Source of the DNA: Obelidium mucronatum
Taxonomy: Eukaryota > Chytridiomycota > Chytridiomycetes > Chytridiales > Chytriomycetaceae
Direction: 5' to 3'
DNA: 64,000 bases
Assembly: GCA_025765595.1 (NCBI GenBank)
Contig: JAIVFH010000130.1
Location: forward strand, 20,693-84,692
Below, piece by piece: positions 10,669 to 21,907 of the stretch. Positions within the stretch are counted from its first letter, which is position 1, and every line of letters begins with the position of its first letter. The position numbers were made by a program, and so were the translations under genes. The notes beneath the pieces were generated by a model. That model saw only the letters and a list, made by a program, of their open reading frames with translations. It had not been told where the DNA came from and did not search any database.

Positions 10669-13600
10669 TCACTTTCCAATCAACAAACGCACAGTAACAA
10701 CCTTGAAAGGCCCAAACGGAACCACAAGACTCTTTCCCCCATCCTCAATCGCCACATTGTCCTCCAAATCCTCCAAAATATTGCAGAATCGCGCCTCCTT
10801 GATGTTGAAGAGTCTGTCAAAAAACCAATTATGTTCAGTTGAGTATGCACATTCACATAAAAAAAAAACTTAAAAGCACAGAAAACTCACGTATCGACTT
10901 TGGCGACACCGCGACCGCCATAAGCTTCATAGAATCGCAACACGACATCCACTTGTCCGTCTTTTCCAGAAACGCGAGGATCCTCTGCAACCTTGACAGT
11001 GTCAAGAACAAAGTTGCGATGGCTCACTGTAAAGAACTCGCTCGATATCAATGCAGATGGATTCACCAGTGTTGGGCTGTAAAATCGTTGTCAACAGTCA
11101 AGGTCCAAAAACCACCAATAAAACTCAACTGCACAATGGGTCTTTCGTTGTATTGGTACGCCTTCTCCACAACATCGCTCTCAAGGAACGTTCCCTTGTG
11201 TGGATACAACGCGTATCGGAATATGTGCACTTCCATATCTGTGGTATCGTCCGGTCCCTTAGGGGATCGCAACAAAGACATTCTCATTACTCCGCCTTTG
11301 GTTGAGTATCCGTATTTGCAGTCGTTGAACAAGGCAACTCCGAATCCGTACTCAGACAAGTCTGCATATCTGTGTCCACACACTTCAAACCGAGCCAAGT
11401 CCCTTGGCAAAAAAATAATCCGTCAGTATTTCGCGGAAAAAAATATGAGAAGGACAAAAGACTCACCAGCTAGTGTTGTAATGTGTTGGTCTTTGGATAT
11501 ATCCAAACTGGGTTTCGTATGTAGCATAGTCGCTGTTGATGTTGAATGGGAACTCCACTTTCTACATTTCAAAGAAATCAGATTGGCAAAAAAACAAGAC
11601 AAACAATCTATATCGGACTTTACCAGAATAACCCGGTTCTCATGCCAATCAACCTTGGTTTCAAACTCAATCTTGGCATCAGCTGCCGTGATGATAATTC
11701 TCTGCTCCAAAGTACTCGTGCTGCTCAATGGATGCTTTACGTTCAAAACGACACGCAATGGGCCAGCTTCCTCAACCACAGCCAAACCCACACCAGCATC
11801 CCAACCCTTCTCCAAATGGTACACTTCCACATCCCAAGCATCCCAGTAAATTGGAATGTCTTCAAAGATTTTAAATACGTTTCCTAGTTGGTCTGGCGCC
11901 ACGGCCTCATGGCTTTGTTGCGAATTATTAGACGCCAAGCTGAGTTTAAACTTTGAGTTAAAGTAGATAACTCACTTCACTTCTTTATCAAAGAGAGAAA
12001 TCAGACGTCCGTGTTGATCGATTTTGACTTTGACAAAGTTGTTTTCCACTTCAAAGACTTTTGTCTCAGCCTCAACTACGAATACAAAATGTATCTTAAG
12101 ACAGAGGAACAAAAAAAAAAACGCGTAGCAACCGGGAAAAAAACATACCAGTGACGAATCCATCCGCATTGGTATGCGAAGAAGGAACCGAAACTTGTTT
12201 AACTATTCGAAGCGTCAAAACACGCTGCATACATTTCATCGCACCCACCAGTCACAGGAACAAACCCAGCTGGCTTATTTCCAAGAGCAAAAGTCTTCAC
12301 TGACCCAGTGTTGATTCCATCAACTTCAAAAAAAAACGTCAATATGTGCCACCCCTCATGGTAAACAGATACAATACCATAAACGAGAGCCTGACCCCCC
12401 TTAGAGAACTGCTGCCAAGTAGAGGCGCCATACAATTCAGCTCCGGCCGTCAATTGAGCCATGTCGACTTCAACAACAGCAGTCAGTGGCCAACTTGTGG
12501 TATTAATCACAGCCACAGCTTGAAACCAAGATGTGATATCAGGATCCCAAAAATACGTATTCAGGAGTCAAAAAAATACCTTGGGAAGTTCCATGGCCCT
12601 TTGCAGCTGCCATAGACCCCATCAAAGCCTTCAACGCGTCCTCCTTCAACTTTGTGCCCGTCTTTTCAACATCCTCGTAAAACCGGATCGCGTCATCATA
12701 CACGAGTTTGATGGAACTGCCCGGCAACACGTCATGGAATTGGTTCAGAAGCACAAGTTTCCAGAGACGATCGAGTTCCTCTTTTGGATATGCAAAATTA
12801 ACGTTGCCACTTTTGTGAGGATTCGCTAGGGCAAGTGTGGACAGAAACTCCACTTCTCGAAGCAAGTTCTCCGACTTGCGATTGTATTTTTTGATGAGAC
12901 CGTGGGACGTGTACTGAAATGGGAAAGAGGGATTAAAGTGGCTGCTGTGAAAACTGCTCAATAATTGGTCGAAACTCAACTGTTCCGCGATGCAATTCAA
13001 AATACAATTCTCCCTTCCATCTATTTAAATCGCGGCTAGACGCTTCAAGCTCCTCGTAGAAGACCGCTGGATCACAGTTCTTGACAGTTGCCGGCAAACC
13101 CTCCACTGCACTCAAGATTTCAAGGCGATCAATCATGTGCGCAAGAGGACCTCCTCCTCCGTCTCCATTTCCGTACAAATAAATGGACTTGTTGGAGTAT
13201 GCTTTATCTTTGTTGTTGTGAAAACTTTTTTGGGATGGAAATTCGTTTTAATGACTATTTCAACCATAAAATATATTTACCTTCTTACGATTTCACCAAC
13301 GTTGCATTGGCCGACGTAAGTATCAGCAGCAGCAAAGTGGGTGAGTACTTCAGAATTATCCAGTCTATAGGAAGGTTTTTAAAGAGTTCAGTATAACGAA
13401 GTTGCCGATTGAGTGCCACGTTACCCAGCCCATTTAAAAGTCGTGTGTGGGAATTTGTTGATATTGTTCCAGCTGATTTTTTGAGTAAAGAAGTATTTCA
13501 TTCCTGTATTCAAAATGATGGATAAATATGAAAAAAAAGTTGTGACAGGCGTTATAGTTTACCTGACAAGGTCGAGATTTGCGGCAACTGGGCAGAGTAA

Positions 13601-15277
13601 CCAAAGGTATCTTAAAACATGGCAAAAATTAAAAAGAATTAATTCGATGGATTCCTTCCGTTTGTTCGGAAAAGAATTACTTTACCTGGAAGCCAAAAGA
13701 CTTTACATCTCTTTCCAAACCGACTCTCAAAGTACCGTTGTCCATACAAAAACTGTCTACAAAGAGCTTCTCCACTCGGCATGTTGCAATCCATCTCAAC
13801 CCAAGTCCCACCCACAGGAAGAAACTGACCCTTTTCTGAAAACTCTTGCATTTCTTTGAACAGGGTTGGGTACAATTGTTCGACCCATTCAAACTGTTGC
13901 GCTTGCGATGCAGTGAACGTGAAGTTCGGGTTTGACTTCATAAACATGATTTGGCGAGCCCAAGAACGGCCTGCTTTGCGTTTGGTTTCGTCGAATGGCC
14001 ATAACCAAGCTGGCATAAATCCAGAAAGGGTCAAATCTCCCAAAATTCGCAATTGCAAACAAAAAACCTTGCTTTCTTTACTTACCAGTGTCGATGTGGC
14101 AGTTTCCAACAGCGTTCAGTTCATGGAGGGAACGGCCTTCCTTCTTGCGGTCCGCGAAAAACTTTACAGCGATATCGTGAGCTTCTTGCAGTGCTCTAAA
14201 AAGCAAAGAGCAATCATTAGAACCTAGGGTAAGACTCGGGGACAACAAAAAAAGGAACATACTCTTCATCATTCAAACGGAACGCGTTAATAATACTATC
14301 TGCATAGTACAATGCATCTGCATTAATTTGCCATTCTTGAGGAGTTTCCTGTAATAATATAAAGAAAATAAGTCGTGTTCAGTTTTTCGGCAAGCAATAT
14401 TTTGTTTTAACAGCTTACCTTGACCAATTGAACCAAAGTCTTGAAATATAGCATCAAAGTGGCACCCAACTTGTTTCGAACAGAAATATCAGCCTGATCA
14501 AGCCTCCAGCTTCTATTCATATCCGGTCTGGGGCGATCCGCATCAGCAATCCCACCACGGAAGTTACACGCCATTTCGGCATAGAATTCAAATTTCTGTT
14601 TTGATTGTGTTTGGTGTCAATTGGTTGGATGGTGGTGGTATTCACCTCTCCAGCCACTGCTTTCTTGGTCAAGAGGTGATCCGAGTGGCGGTCATCACCA
14701 GTGCCACCAGTCAATCCAGCCACCGGATGGCCGTCAGTGGTCCAAATCATTACTTCGTTCGTGGCATCAAACTCAAACAATACTTCTTCGCCTGCGAAAC
14801 TGGGAGGAATCACGATTGAAACCTGATGAACCAAGCATTAGTCGCACATCAAACGAATGCAAGCCCTGCCAAACATAATAAAAGAAAATCACATACCTTA
14901 AACCAGAAGGTTGCAAGGGCTGGAATACAGAACATGGGCAAAGTCGAATAATCAAGTTAGTCTAACTCTACACCTATTACCAAACCACACAAGCATCAGT
15001 ACAACTTACTAGGACCGAACCAGCTGCCAACACTCGTCGGCTTGTAGTCTCCCTTGATGGCTTCTTGGAAAGAAATGCGTTTCAAGTCAGGGACGGCATA
15101 CACCAGGAGGCTCACAGCCTCTGAGTTGCGTTTCTTCCACAGACACGTGTTCAGGTTGACATCCTCAAACTGTCCCTTCTGAACAAATTTGTCGAATCGC
15201 GCGAGAGTAATATCGCGATGCTTCTGGAGCGTGTTTAGGTTCGTTGTTAGCCGCTGGCTACTTGCGTTGCTGGGCAT
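10669..15277 (-). CDS. AMS1: Vacuolar/cytosolic class II alpha-mannosidase, GH38 (Ams1 type), 20 exons
   Basis: Hydrolyses alpha-mannose residues from free oligosaccharides. In yeast the enzyme reaches the vacuole by the Cvt/autophagy route. Exons run from ATG 15277: 15010-15277, a 23-nt micro-exon 14897-14919, 14646-14822, 14419-14595, 14263-14348, 14086-14195, 13686-14009, 13563-13610, 13425-13503, 13281-13364, 12981-13224, 12580-12913, 12378-12518, 12149-12323, 11976-12075, 11624-11939, 11467-11561, 11130-11402, 10891-11076, 10669-10813. About 1127 residues, the usual length. Motifs: [15 protein letters not shown] (metal-binding His/Asp), [15 protein letters not shown] (nucleophile Asp), [22 protein letters not shown] and [14 protein letters not shown]. 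All phases close except exon 14, which is one base too long (near 12225). This is either a sequence error or a disabling shift. Two introns are very short (36 nt before exon 16, 75 nt or less elsewhere). Confidence 0.9.
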
Positions 15278-15289
15278 TCAGAGTTTTTT

Positions 15290-16130
15290 TTATTTGAGTT
15301 TTTTATTATTGTGCCTTTCACCCAAATCTCGATTTTCCCGGCCCAACAAATTTCCATTTCCTTCATCCTCCGGCCAAACCCCCCAGTTGTCAACATGGAT
15401 TTGAGCCGTTCTGTGCTCCTGAAACATGCCCCGCGACAAGTCAGACAATATGCCCTTCATTTGCACTATTGAGAGGGGCTGAAAAGATGTGAGATAGCCC
15501 GTTTTGCTGAAGTCCAAACCATTTCAACCGGGATCAAACTGTATGAAAATCGAAATGTAGTCACTTTCGAGGAATCTGAAACGTACTTCAGATGTGAAAA
15601 GATTTTCGATTGATGCGGAGTTTCAGTTGCTGCAGTGATTTCAACGACACCAGACGGCATTGGTGCAACAGGAACACGTGAAGGCCCAACATTACCAGCA
15701 TTCACTGAAGTAGACAAACTGGTACAGGGACTACTGGAGTGGCAAGTCGAGTCTCTTCTGCAACAGATGGTTGCGTTGTCACAGGTTGTTTGTGCTCTGT
15801 ATGTTCGCTTTGGCTTGGGGCCGCTTGAACCAACTGATGTTCTGGCTGCGACTCTTCTCTTACCTTTAGAAGGCACTGGCGATGTCGAAATGGGGGCAGA
15901 TGTAAGTATGCCTTCGACCGCGTCGTTTTCGTTTGATTGAATCACCAAGAAGAGGCTGTAGCTGTTCCATTCAGCCACGTATCAAAGGCTACAAACGTAC
16001 TTACGCAATAGTGGAGATTTGGTTGTCCTGGAGAGTGTTGTTCTGTTGCAATCGTGATCCGGGGGATTAACGAAGGATTTCTGGCCGGCTGAATTTCAGC
16101 CGGGAAAGTCGAATTTTGGCTGAAAGGCAC
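15290..16130 (-). CDS. Unresolved minus-strand gene, Ser/Thr/Pro-rich product
   Basis: A GTAAGT donor near 16006 and an acceptor near 15960-15965 link PSLIPRITIATEQHSPGQ to a Ser/Pro-rich segment (SKGKRRVAARTSVGSSGPKP, then VGPSRVPVAPMPSGVVEITA) down to about 15600. An open piece at 15290-15470 (SIVQMKGILSDLSRGMFQEH) may be the last exon. I found no in-frame ATG for the first piece, which could itself start at an acceptor (CTTTCAG at about 16128). No known domain is visible. A 101-residue open frame on the other strand (15635-15940) is an alternative but looks like a shadow. Treat the exon ends as provisional. Confidence 0.3.
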
Positions 16131-16254
16131 AATACCAAGCAGAAGGGTACTTCAGAAGTACCCTCTTCTTATGAAGACGCGAAAAGAAAAGGTTAAAGAA
16201 ATTGATATTGACGATGGAATCGGATGGATCGACATTAAAAACAAGTAAACAAGT

Positions 16255-17054
16255 ATGCAAATCAACATTCAACCACCGCCAGAATCACCATCACGGGTAA
16301 ACTCTGCCTCTAAAAAACCGCAAACGGCGCCTGCCGCCATATCCCGGCAGCGATCCGTGTTTTACGACGCAAAGGTTGCTGGCGCGCTTGGTATTCCCGG
16401 TGCAGGTGCAGGTGGACTTCTTGGGGGAGGAGCAACAGCAGGAACGCGATCTGTTTCCGTGATGCGGGCTGCCTCGACAATCTCTGTTACAAAGTCCAAG
16501 CTTACCAGAGGTAAAAATAATCAATTATAAATAATTGATTTATGTTTCTTTACTTATGAATAATAATTACTAAAAGAATAAAATCAAAACAAAAAGGGCA
16601 CGCCGAAGTATTCCGGCCAATCACGTTGGAAGATTTAAATACAGCACTCTCAGTGATATCATCTGACGGCGGGAAAAAAATCACACACTCGGATATCGAA
16701 GCCTTTTTACAGCAATATTTTCCAACAGGAATATTCCACTCAAAACTAGCCAAAGTGTTGATTTCTAGTAACCCCAAAGAAGACACGATAACCAAGGAGC
16801 AGCTCCAGAGTTTATTGATTAGCAAGCAATGTGATTTCTTTGAGGAAGCTTTCCAGTTGGTGGAGAATGGGGAAAAGGCGGATTTACTCAGTGATGCAGC
16901 AATCTATCGGCTTTTGAGATGTATGGACACGAAATATGGAATGCCTCGACGTGGAGATTTGGCAGCCATCAAAGCGACTTTCGATAGGGATAAGGATGGG
17001 GCATTGAACAAGGAAGACTTTAAGAAAATGAACATGTCGATTCATAGGCACTGA
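16255..17054 (+). CDS. EF-hand calcium-binding protein
   Basis: Two exons, 16255-16510 and 16597-17054, joined in phase as LTRG-HAEVFRPITLEDL; 237 residues. The N-terminal 90 residues are Pro/Ser/Ala/Gly-rich and probably disordered, with a glycine stretch (GIPGAGAGGLLGGG). The second exon is helical and ends with a good EF-hand loop, DRDKDGALNKEDF, with Asp at positions 1, 3 and 5, Gly at 6 and Glu-Asp near 12. An earlier degenerate hand is likely around GGKKITHSDIEAFLQQYF. It should bind calcium, but the target is unknown. Part of its 3' end is duplicated just downstream. Confidence 0.75.
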
Positions 17055-17114
17055 GGAACCAAAAAATCCTAAATAAAAGTAATAAAGGACAAGAAAAAAC
17101 GGGGTTGCAATGTA

Positions 17115-17205
17115 TGCAAATGTGCAATGGACATATGGCAGGCGGCCGTCAATGCGACTTTCGATAGGAGACAAGGATGACTTCAAGAAAATGTAATCGA
17201 TTCAT
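17115..17205 (+). repeat. Truncated duplicate of the EF-hand gene 3' end
   Basis: The sequence GGCGGCCGTCAATGCGACTT, then TCGATAGG..ACAAGGATG..ACTTCAAGAAAATG..TCGATTCATA, repeats 16960-17045 of the EF-hand gene. About 20 bases that encode GALNKE are missing and several substitutions are present. It is non-coding. The rest of 17206-17455 shows nothing I can name. Confidence 0.8.
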
Positions 17206-17455
17206 AAGCGGTCTGCCAATCCATTGCCTCTTGCGATATATGGATAAGTAATGCATCCCTGAAAAGCGAGTAGGCGACTCTCGATCGAAAACACTTTAAG
17301 TTGATTCTGATGGGAAGCAGACAGTTATTGCCATTTGAATCCAGTATAAAATAGAATTGAATGGTCCGAAAGTTTTCGACTCGTTTATTTGGCTCGAGTA
17401 TGAATTTGGGTATTGGTGATTGGGCGATTGGGGATTGCGAGAGTTGGATGAAACA

Positions 17456-17733
17456 TCAATGCACTAATGTCTTGACGGCCATTGCTATGCATGCCAAGGC
17501 AACATAGGGAGACAAACGTTCGCCAATGCGGGCCATCTTCCAGAAAGCACCTAGGAAGCCATGCTTATTTCTGTCAATGAGCGAAGGAAACTGGGCTATC
17601 GACAGACATTGAGTACACCACACCAACAACAACCAAAAAAATCCAAGACAAAGAAACCTCTGACAAAGGTGCAAGTGCAGATGAGCAACAGCAGAATCAG
17701 CAGCAGACCGTCAAACTTGAAGATGGCCGTCAT
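17456..17733 (-). CDS. KSH1: Kish / TMEM167 family secretory-pathway protein
   Basis: A 71-residue Golgi membrane protein needed for early secretory transport in yeast. Exon 1 is 17658-17733 and exon 2 is 17456-17595. The split codon gives [21 protein letters not shown]. Two membrane helices are visible ([14 protein letters not shown] and [14 protein letters not shown]) with the conserved loop PSLxDRNKxGxxGxFWKxARIGERxSPYVA between them, matching the family along its whole length. The donor is the unusual GTTTCT. Its ATG lies only 35 nt from that of the divergent mitochondrial uL15 gene. Confidence 0.93.
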
Positions 17734-17768
17734 TTTATTTTATTTTTTATTTAATTTTTTCTGCAGAA
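17734..17768. promoter_or_regulatory. 35-nt shared promoter gap between KSH1 and MRPL15
   Basis: Only 35 AT-rich bases separate the two divergent start codons. Both core promoters must therefore overlap this gap or each other's coding sequence. It holds long T runs and no TATA box that I would trust. Confidence 0.6.
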
Positions 17769-18581
17769 ATGTTTTCGCTTTTTCAGAGTGTCCGCCGCTA
17801 CGTCACGGCGGGGCCTGGGTCGCAGTCCCGGCGCGTGGCGGTGCCCCCGGGCATCGCAGTCTCGGTCGGCGCCGGGTCGCTCGCGGACAACCCCGGGGCG
17901 CGCACGCGGCGCAAGCGCGTCGGACGCGGCGGCGGCGGCGGCAAGGGCAAGACGGCGGGGCGCGGCCACAAGGGCTTCCACGCGCGCGCGGCGAAGAGCC
18001 GGCCCGTGCCGGGCTTCGAGGGCGGCCAGGCGGGCATCCTGCGCGCGGTCCCGAAGCTGGGCTTCCGGCCGCCCGCCGCCCGCGTGCTCGCGCCGCTGCG
18101 CCTCGACGCGCTGCAGCACTGGATCGACGCGCGCCGCCTCGATCCGGCGCGCCCGATCGGCATCCGCGAGCTCGTCGCCGCGCGCTGCGTCGGCGGCGGC
18201 GCCAAGGACGGCGTCGTCGTGCTGGCGAAGGGCGGCCACTTCCTGCGGTCGGCCGTCGATCTGCGCGTGACTCATGCGTCGCAGCGCGCGATCCAGCTGA
18301 TTGAAGAGAAGGGCGGAAAAGTAACATGCTTCGACTACGACAGATCAACTATCCGCGCCCTGCTGAATCCTGCAAAGTTTATAGGCGAGCCCACTCCTTC
18401 AGTCATTAACAAATCTATTCCAGGTAATTGGGTCTTTTTTTCGGTGTGTTTGTTATTCCTGATCATTTGTCTCTTTTCTTTCAACTTAGCGAGATACTTT
18501 GATTCTGCTAAACGCGGATACCTGGCGGACCAAGTGGATAAACTGATGGACCGGGTCAAGAAATATAAAGAAACGAATTGA
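17769..18581 (+). CDS. MRPL15: Mitochondrial large-subunit ribosomal protein uL15m
   Basis: Structural protein of the mitoribosome large subunit. The product starts with a basic mitochondrial presequence (MFSLFQSVRRYV). The L15 core follows, RRKRVGRGGGGGKGKTAGRGHKG, at about residues 46-70; FEGGQAGILRAVPKLGF lies at about 82-98. A 66-nt intron, 18424-18489 (GTAATT...CTTAG), is a multiple of three without a stop. Splicing joins SIPARYFDSAKRGYLADQ and removes a hydrophobic insert, so splicing is much more likely than retention. About 248 residues after splicing. The first 550 bases are far more GC-rich than the surroundings, with runs of Arg/Ala/Gly codons ending in G or C, yet the conserved domain lies inside this part. 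Confidence 0.9.
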   Translation: MFSLFQSVRRYVTAGPGSQSRRVAVPPGIAVSVGAGSLADNPGARTRRKRVGRGGGGGKGKTAGRGHKGFHARAAKSRPVPGFEGGQAGILRAVPKLGFRPPAARVLAPLRLDALQHWIDARRLDPARPIGIRELVAARCVGGGAKDGVVVLAKGGHFLRSAVDLRVTHASQRAIQLIEEKGGKVTCFDYDRSTIRALLNPAKFIGEPTPSVINKSIPGNWVFFSVCLLFLIICLFSFNLARYFDSAKRGYLADQVDKLMDRVKKYKETN

Positions 18582-18697
18582 AAAAAAAAGCGAAATAAAA
18601 AACAACAACAGTGGAATAAGTTATGCAAATATCTAAATAAATTTTATGGATAATACAATAATGAACGAGGTGTTTTTTTTCGCTTCCGTCTCTGTCT

Positions 18698-20515
18698 TCA
18701 AAAGAAGGAAGCAAGACTTTGTGAGTGTCGCAATATGCTTTTCCGTTTTGTTGCAGTATTATGGACGTGATTATTGAAACCTATGGGCTTGGAACTTGGA
18801 GTGGTCGCAACAGGGGCTGGTTGCCGTAAAACCAGTGGTGGTAGGCTAATAATGTTTTGGTGTTCATCATGCAAAGAGACTCGCTGTAGCATTTCAGTCG
18901 CTTCCAAGTCCAGAGCACTTGGCCTTCGACTCGCAGGATGAATAATCATATCTCGCAAAGATGAAGAACTTGCTCGACTTCTTATCCGTTCAGAAATGGA
19001 TCGGGTTCTTAACGCACCACCACCACTTCCTCCTGCTCCTCCGTCCACCAGCACACGATTATCGCGCCGTATCGACGGCAAAGGAGGCGGCAAAACAACC
19101 GGCGCAGTCCACCCCTTTCTCCGAAACATGGCCACAACCCGCTCAGCTTCCGTATCCCAATGTCTCCAACACAATCTCTCACGACCTAGAATCACTGTTC
19201 CATCCTTGATGACTTTTCGCCACCGAATCACTTCATAATCAATCAAGGGCCCCGAGCAGCAAGAACAACAAGACACATTCGATGGATTCAAGAGCGCCTT
19301 CAGATTCGTTTGCATATGCTTAAGAACAGGCGTCTGATGCCGATGCAACACACGCGCCGCAAGCTCCTGCAAACTCGGGGGATTATAAACCTCCTCCCCG
19401 TCCTCTATTTTAGCCATGATTTCCTCATAGTCCATTTCCGTGAGCAATGGACAATCCGTCGTATCCAGCCGATGCAGTGTCTTTAAACGAAACAACTCGA
19501 CAGGTAAGTACTTGATTTGATTCTGACTTAGATCCAAATCTTGGAGTGTGTTTATGAGTCCGATTTCTTGAGGGATAATTGTCAATTGGTTTCGAGAGAA
19601 ATCCAGCGTTGAAAGTTGGTGGAGGGAACCGATTGTGGTTGGGATGCAAGTAAGGGCGTTTTGTGAACATGCGAGTTCACGCAGTTTGGTGCAATGAGCA
19701 ATCGTTGTGGGAATTGTTTCGAGTTTGTTGTTTGAAAAGTCGGCCCATTGCAGGTTCTTGAGGTATCCAATTTCAGGGGGAATGACTTTCAAGCTATTGG
19801 AAGACCTGTAAATAAGGAAAAAGACACAGTTAAGACACACTAAAAAATAATAGATATGGCACGACGCAAAAGCCAAAGACACCACTTACAGGTCAAGGTT
19901 TGAGATTATGTTACCATACAAGCCAATGTGCGGCGAGATGGCAACGAGATGTTTCTCCCGAAGCTTCAGGATATGCTTTTTCGCGCCGCTACTTTGATCA
20001 TCAACGTCTTTTGCAAGCACAGGTTTCATGAGTCGCGGCAGGGCGCCTTCTGGCGTGCCATCCAACTTTAATGCAACTCTGTATTCCACAATGCTTTCTG
20101 GGTTGTTTGAAAAGAGCGGAAGCAGATCCGCATCCGACAGCGACTCTTGTTGTTCTTTTGCTGATGAAGTGGGGAGAGATTCGTCGCCGAATGGGTCGTT
20201 GTTGTGGATAGAGTTTTTGAGTTCTTCCTGGTCATCGTGAACAGCAACGACTTGCACCTGCACGCCGCGGCCGAGAAACGGCTGCGACACGGCGCGGCGC
20301 AGACCGTCGAGGCGCATCGACAACGGCCGGCGCCGCACATCGTTCGCTGCGCCGCCGCCAGCGTTTCGCTGCCGAAGCACGCGCCGGTGTTCGCCAACAA
20401 CGGCGTCAAAGTCCACGTGCACCGCCGCATTGTCGAGAGCTGCGGCGATTCGGTCGACCGGCGGCGGCGGCGTGGCGTCCGCGCTGGCGTAGGCGATGCG
20501 GGTCGTAGCTTTCAT
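18698..20515 (-). CDS. Leucine-rich-repeat protein of fungal type
   Basis: Two exons, 19890-20515 and 18698-19805, joined by a GTAAGT...TTTACAG intron; 577 residues. The join restores the first repeat, NLDLSSNSLKVIPPEIGYL. Residues 1-180 are variable, GC-rich at the start, with an acidic Ser stretch. Residues 180-330 hold about six LRRs with IPxxIGxLxxL spacing, the kind found in Ras-suppressor/adenylate-cyclase-like scaffolds. The C-terminal half has a Cys cluster (SCCSCCSGP) followed by a basic Ser-rich tail. No membrane segment or signal peptide is seen, so it is probably intracellular. Function unknown. Its start lies 78 nt from the end of the next gene on the same strand. Confidence 0.8.
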
Positions 20516-20593
20516 TTCGGCTTCCCACTATGACTTATTTTTTTATTCTTGACCTTCGAGAACAAAAAAGTCGAGTTACACCCCACTTTTATT

Positions 20594-21562
20594 TCAAACG
20601 GCACCCTCTTTCCACGCCAAATACTTTTGATGCAATGCATCCCGTGCCTTCCATAATTTCTTGTGTTTGTTAACAGCACTCCGTGTCATTTCAGTGCCAT
20701 CCGCCAAATGGGTGGGAACCCCATCCGAATCCCACACTGAAAAAAGCAACGTATCTCGAAACATTTCTTGTGGTGGTACAGCACCAGCCATCAATTTCTC
20801 CACTCGAGCCGCATCAGCAACCTCCTTCACCTTTCTCTTTTCCTCCTGAATCAACAACGCCCTCTCCTGTTCATACGCTTTCGCTTGCTCCACCTCCTCC
20901 TCCTCCTCCCCACCCGCCACCCCGTCCTCCACACCACCTTCCTGACGCTTCTGCTCTAAACTTGTCACACGGAACAAATGCCCATCCCGCAACAACCACT
21001 TTGCAATCGTGACAATGTTACGGGAATCATCAATCCCACTATGATGTGTGCCGACAAGCTTTTCATTCATGATATTCAACATCCGGACCATCGAATCCAC
21101 TTTACGTTTCCCAGTGTGTGTGGCGAAGGCGTGCTTGATGTTGCACCACTTGGAAAACAACTGCAAGGCGGCGGCAGCGGCTGGGTCACAGTCCGAATCA
21201 ATCAACCCATGGTACTTCAACTCTGTTGGAAGCATAGCGCGCAAGTCCCAGTCCCCGCAGGTAACCGCCAACGTGTTGTCATCTGTGATCTTGTGTGTTT
21301 CAAGGAACGAGACGAGATCCGCCCATGCTTGTGGGAACTTGGGTGCCTTGTCGAAAACGCTTTGAGGGATCCCTTTCTTGTTTCGAAAGCCAGGGTTTCT
21401 GGTGGGTTGGATGAAGGTGTGGAATTCGGCGGTGATTGTTTGGGTGGTTGTGGATACGAGGATGACAGGGAATTCGGTGATTTCATGGGATGTTGTGTCG
21501 TTTGTTTGGACAACGGATGCTTCAAAGTCCAGGATTGCTAAATGAGTGTATTTTTGCAACAT
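20594..21562 (-). CDS. DEDDh 3'-5' exonuclease, ERI1/ERI-like
   Basis: Single exon of 322 residues. DEDDh motifs are complete: LDFEAS near residue 11 (metal-binding Asp and Glu), TCGDWDLRAML near 100, and HHSGIDDSRNIV near 172 with the catalytic His and Asp. The phrase EITEFPVILV after the first motif and KWCNIKHAF are typical of the ERI subfamily, which trims 3' ends of small RNAs, histone mRNA or 5.8S rRNA. The last 120 residues are charged and Glu-rich with no SAP domain. Whether it acts on siRNA or rRNA cannot be told from the sequence. Confidence 0.85.
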   Translation of the reverse strand: MLQKYTHLAILDFEASVVQTNDTTSHEITEFPVILVSTTTQTITAEFHTFIQPTRNPGFRNKKGIPQSVFDKAPKFPQAWADLVSFLETHKITDDNTLAVTCGDWDLRAMLPTELKYHGLIDSDCDPAAAAALQLFSKWCNIKHAFATHTGKRKVDSMVRMLNIMNEKLVGTHHSGIDDSRNIVTIAKWLLRDGHLFRVTSLEQKRQEGGVEDGVAGGEEEEEVEQAKAYEQERALLIQEEKRKVKEVADAARVEKLMAGAVPPQEMFRDTLLFSVWDSDGVPTHLADGTEMTRSAVNKHKKLWKARDALHQKYLAWKEGAV

Positions 21563-21907
21563 TATTATTGTTCTTTATCTTTCAAAAAAAAATCAAAGTG
21601 GTCAAGTGGTGGTTAAGTGAGTAATAATGTGGTCAAGTCAAAACGAAATAAAAACGAAGATTCTTTACAAATTCTCTTGGCTCACCATCACGCTATCAAA
21701 ATTCTTTCGATTTTGGAATTAGATTTTTCCCCAACGTGTTTCAAATGGTTATTTTTCTCGAAACAGATTTTGAAACGAAATTTGTTTGACCGCAAGAAAT
21801 AATTTTTTTCCCGAAAATTTTTTTTTCAGGCTAACCTTTAAAAACGAGGCGTGAACCTTCTTCAAATTCAGTTTCATTTTTTTTTTACTTTGCATACACA
21901 CACATAG
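21563..21907. other. Intergenic gap, divergent promoters
   Basis: 345 AT-rich bases lie between the divergent exonuclease and chitinase starts. I see no gene; a 70-base T-rich tract precedes the chitinase ATG. Confidence 0.5.

Noticed and set aside
15635..15940. 101-residue + strand open frame
   Set aside because: No domain, and the opposite strand shows better splice signals and composition; undecided but not listed as a gene.
17751..18348. Several open frames of 130-180 residues on both strands over MRPL15
   Set aside because: GC-rich DNA has few stop codons in any frame; only the uL15 frame shows conserved motifs.
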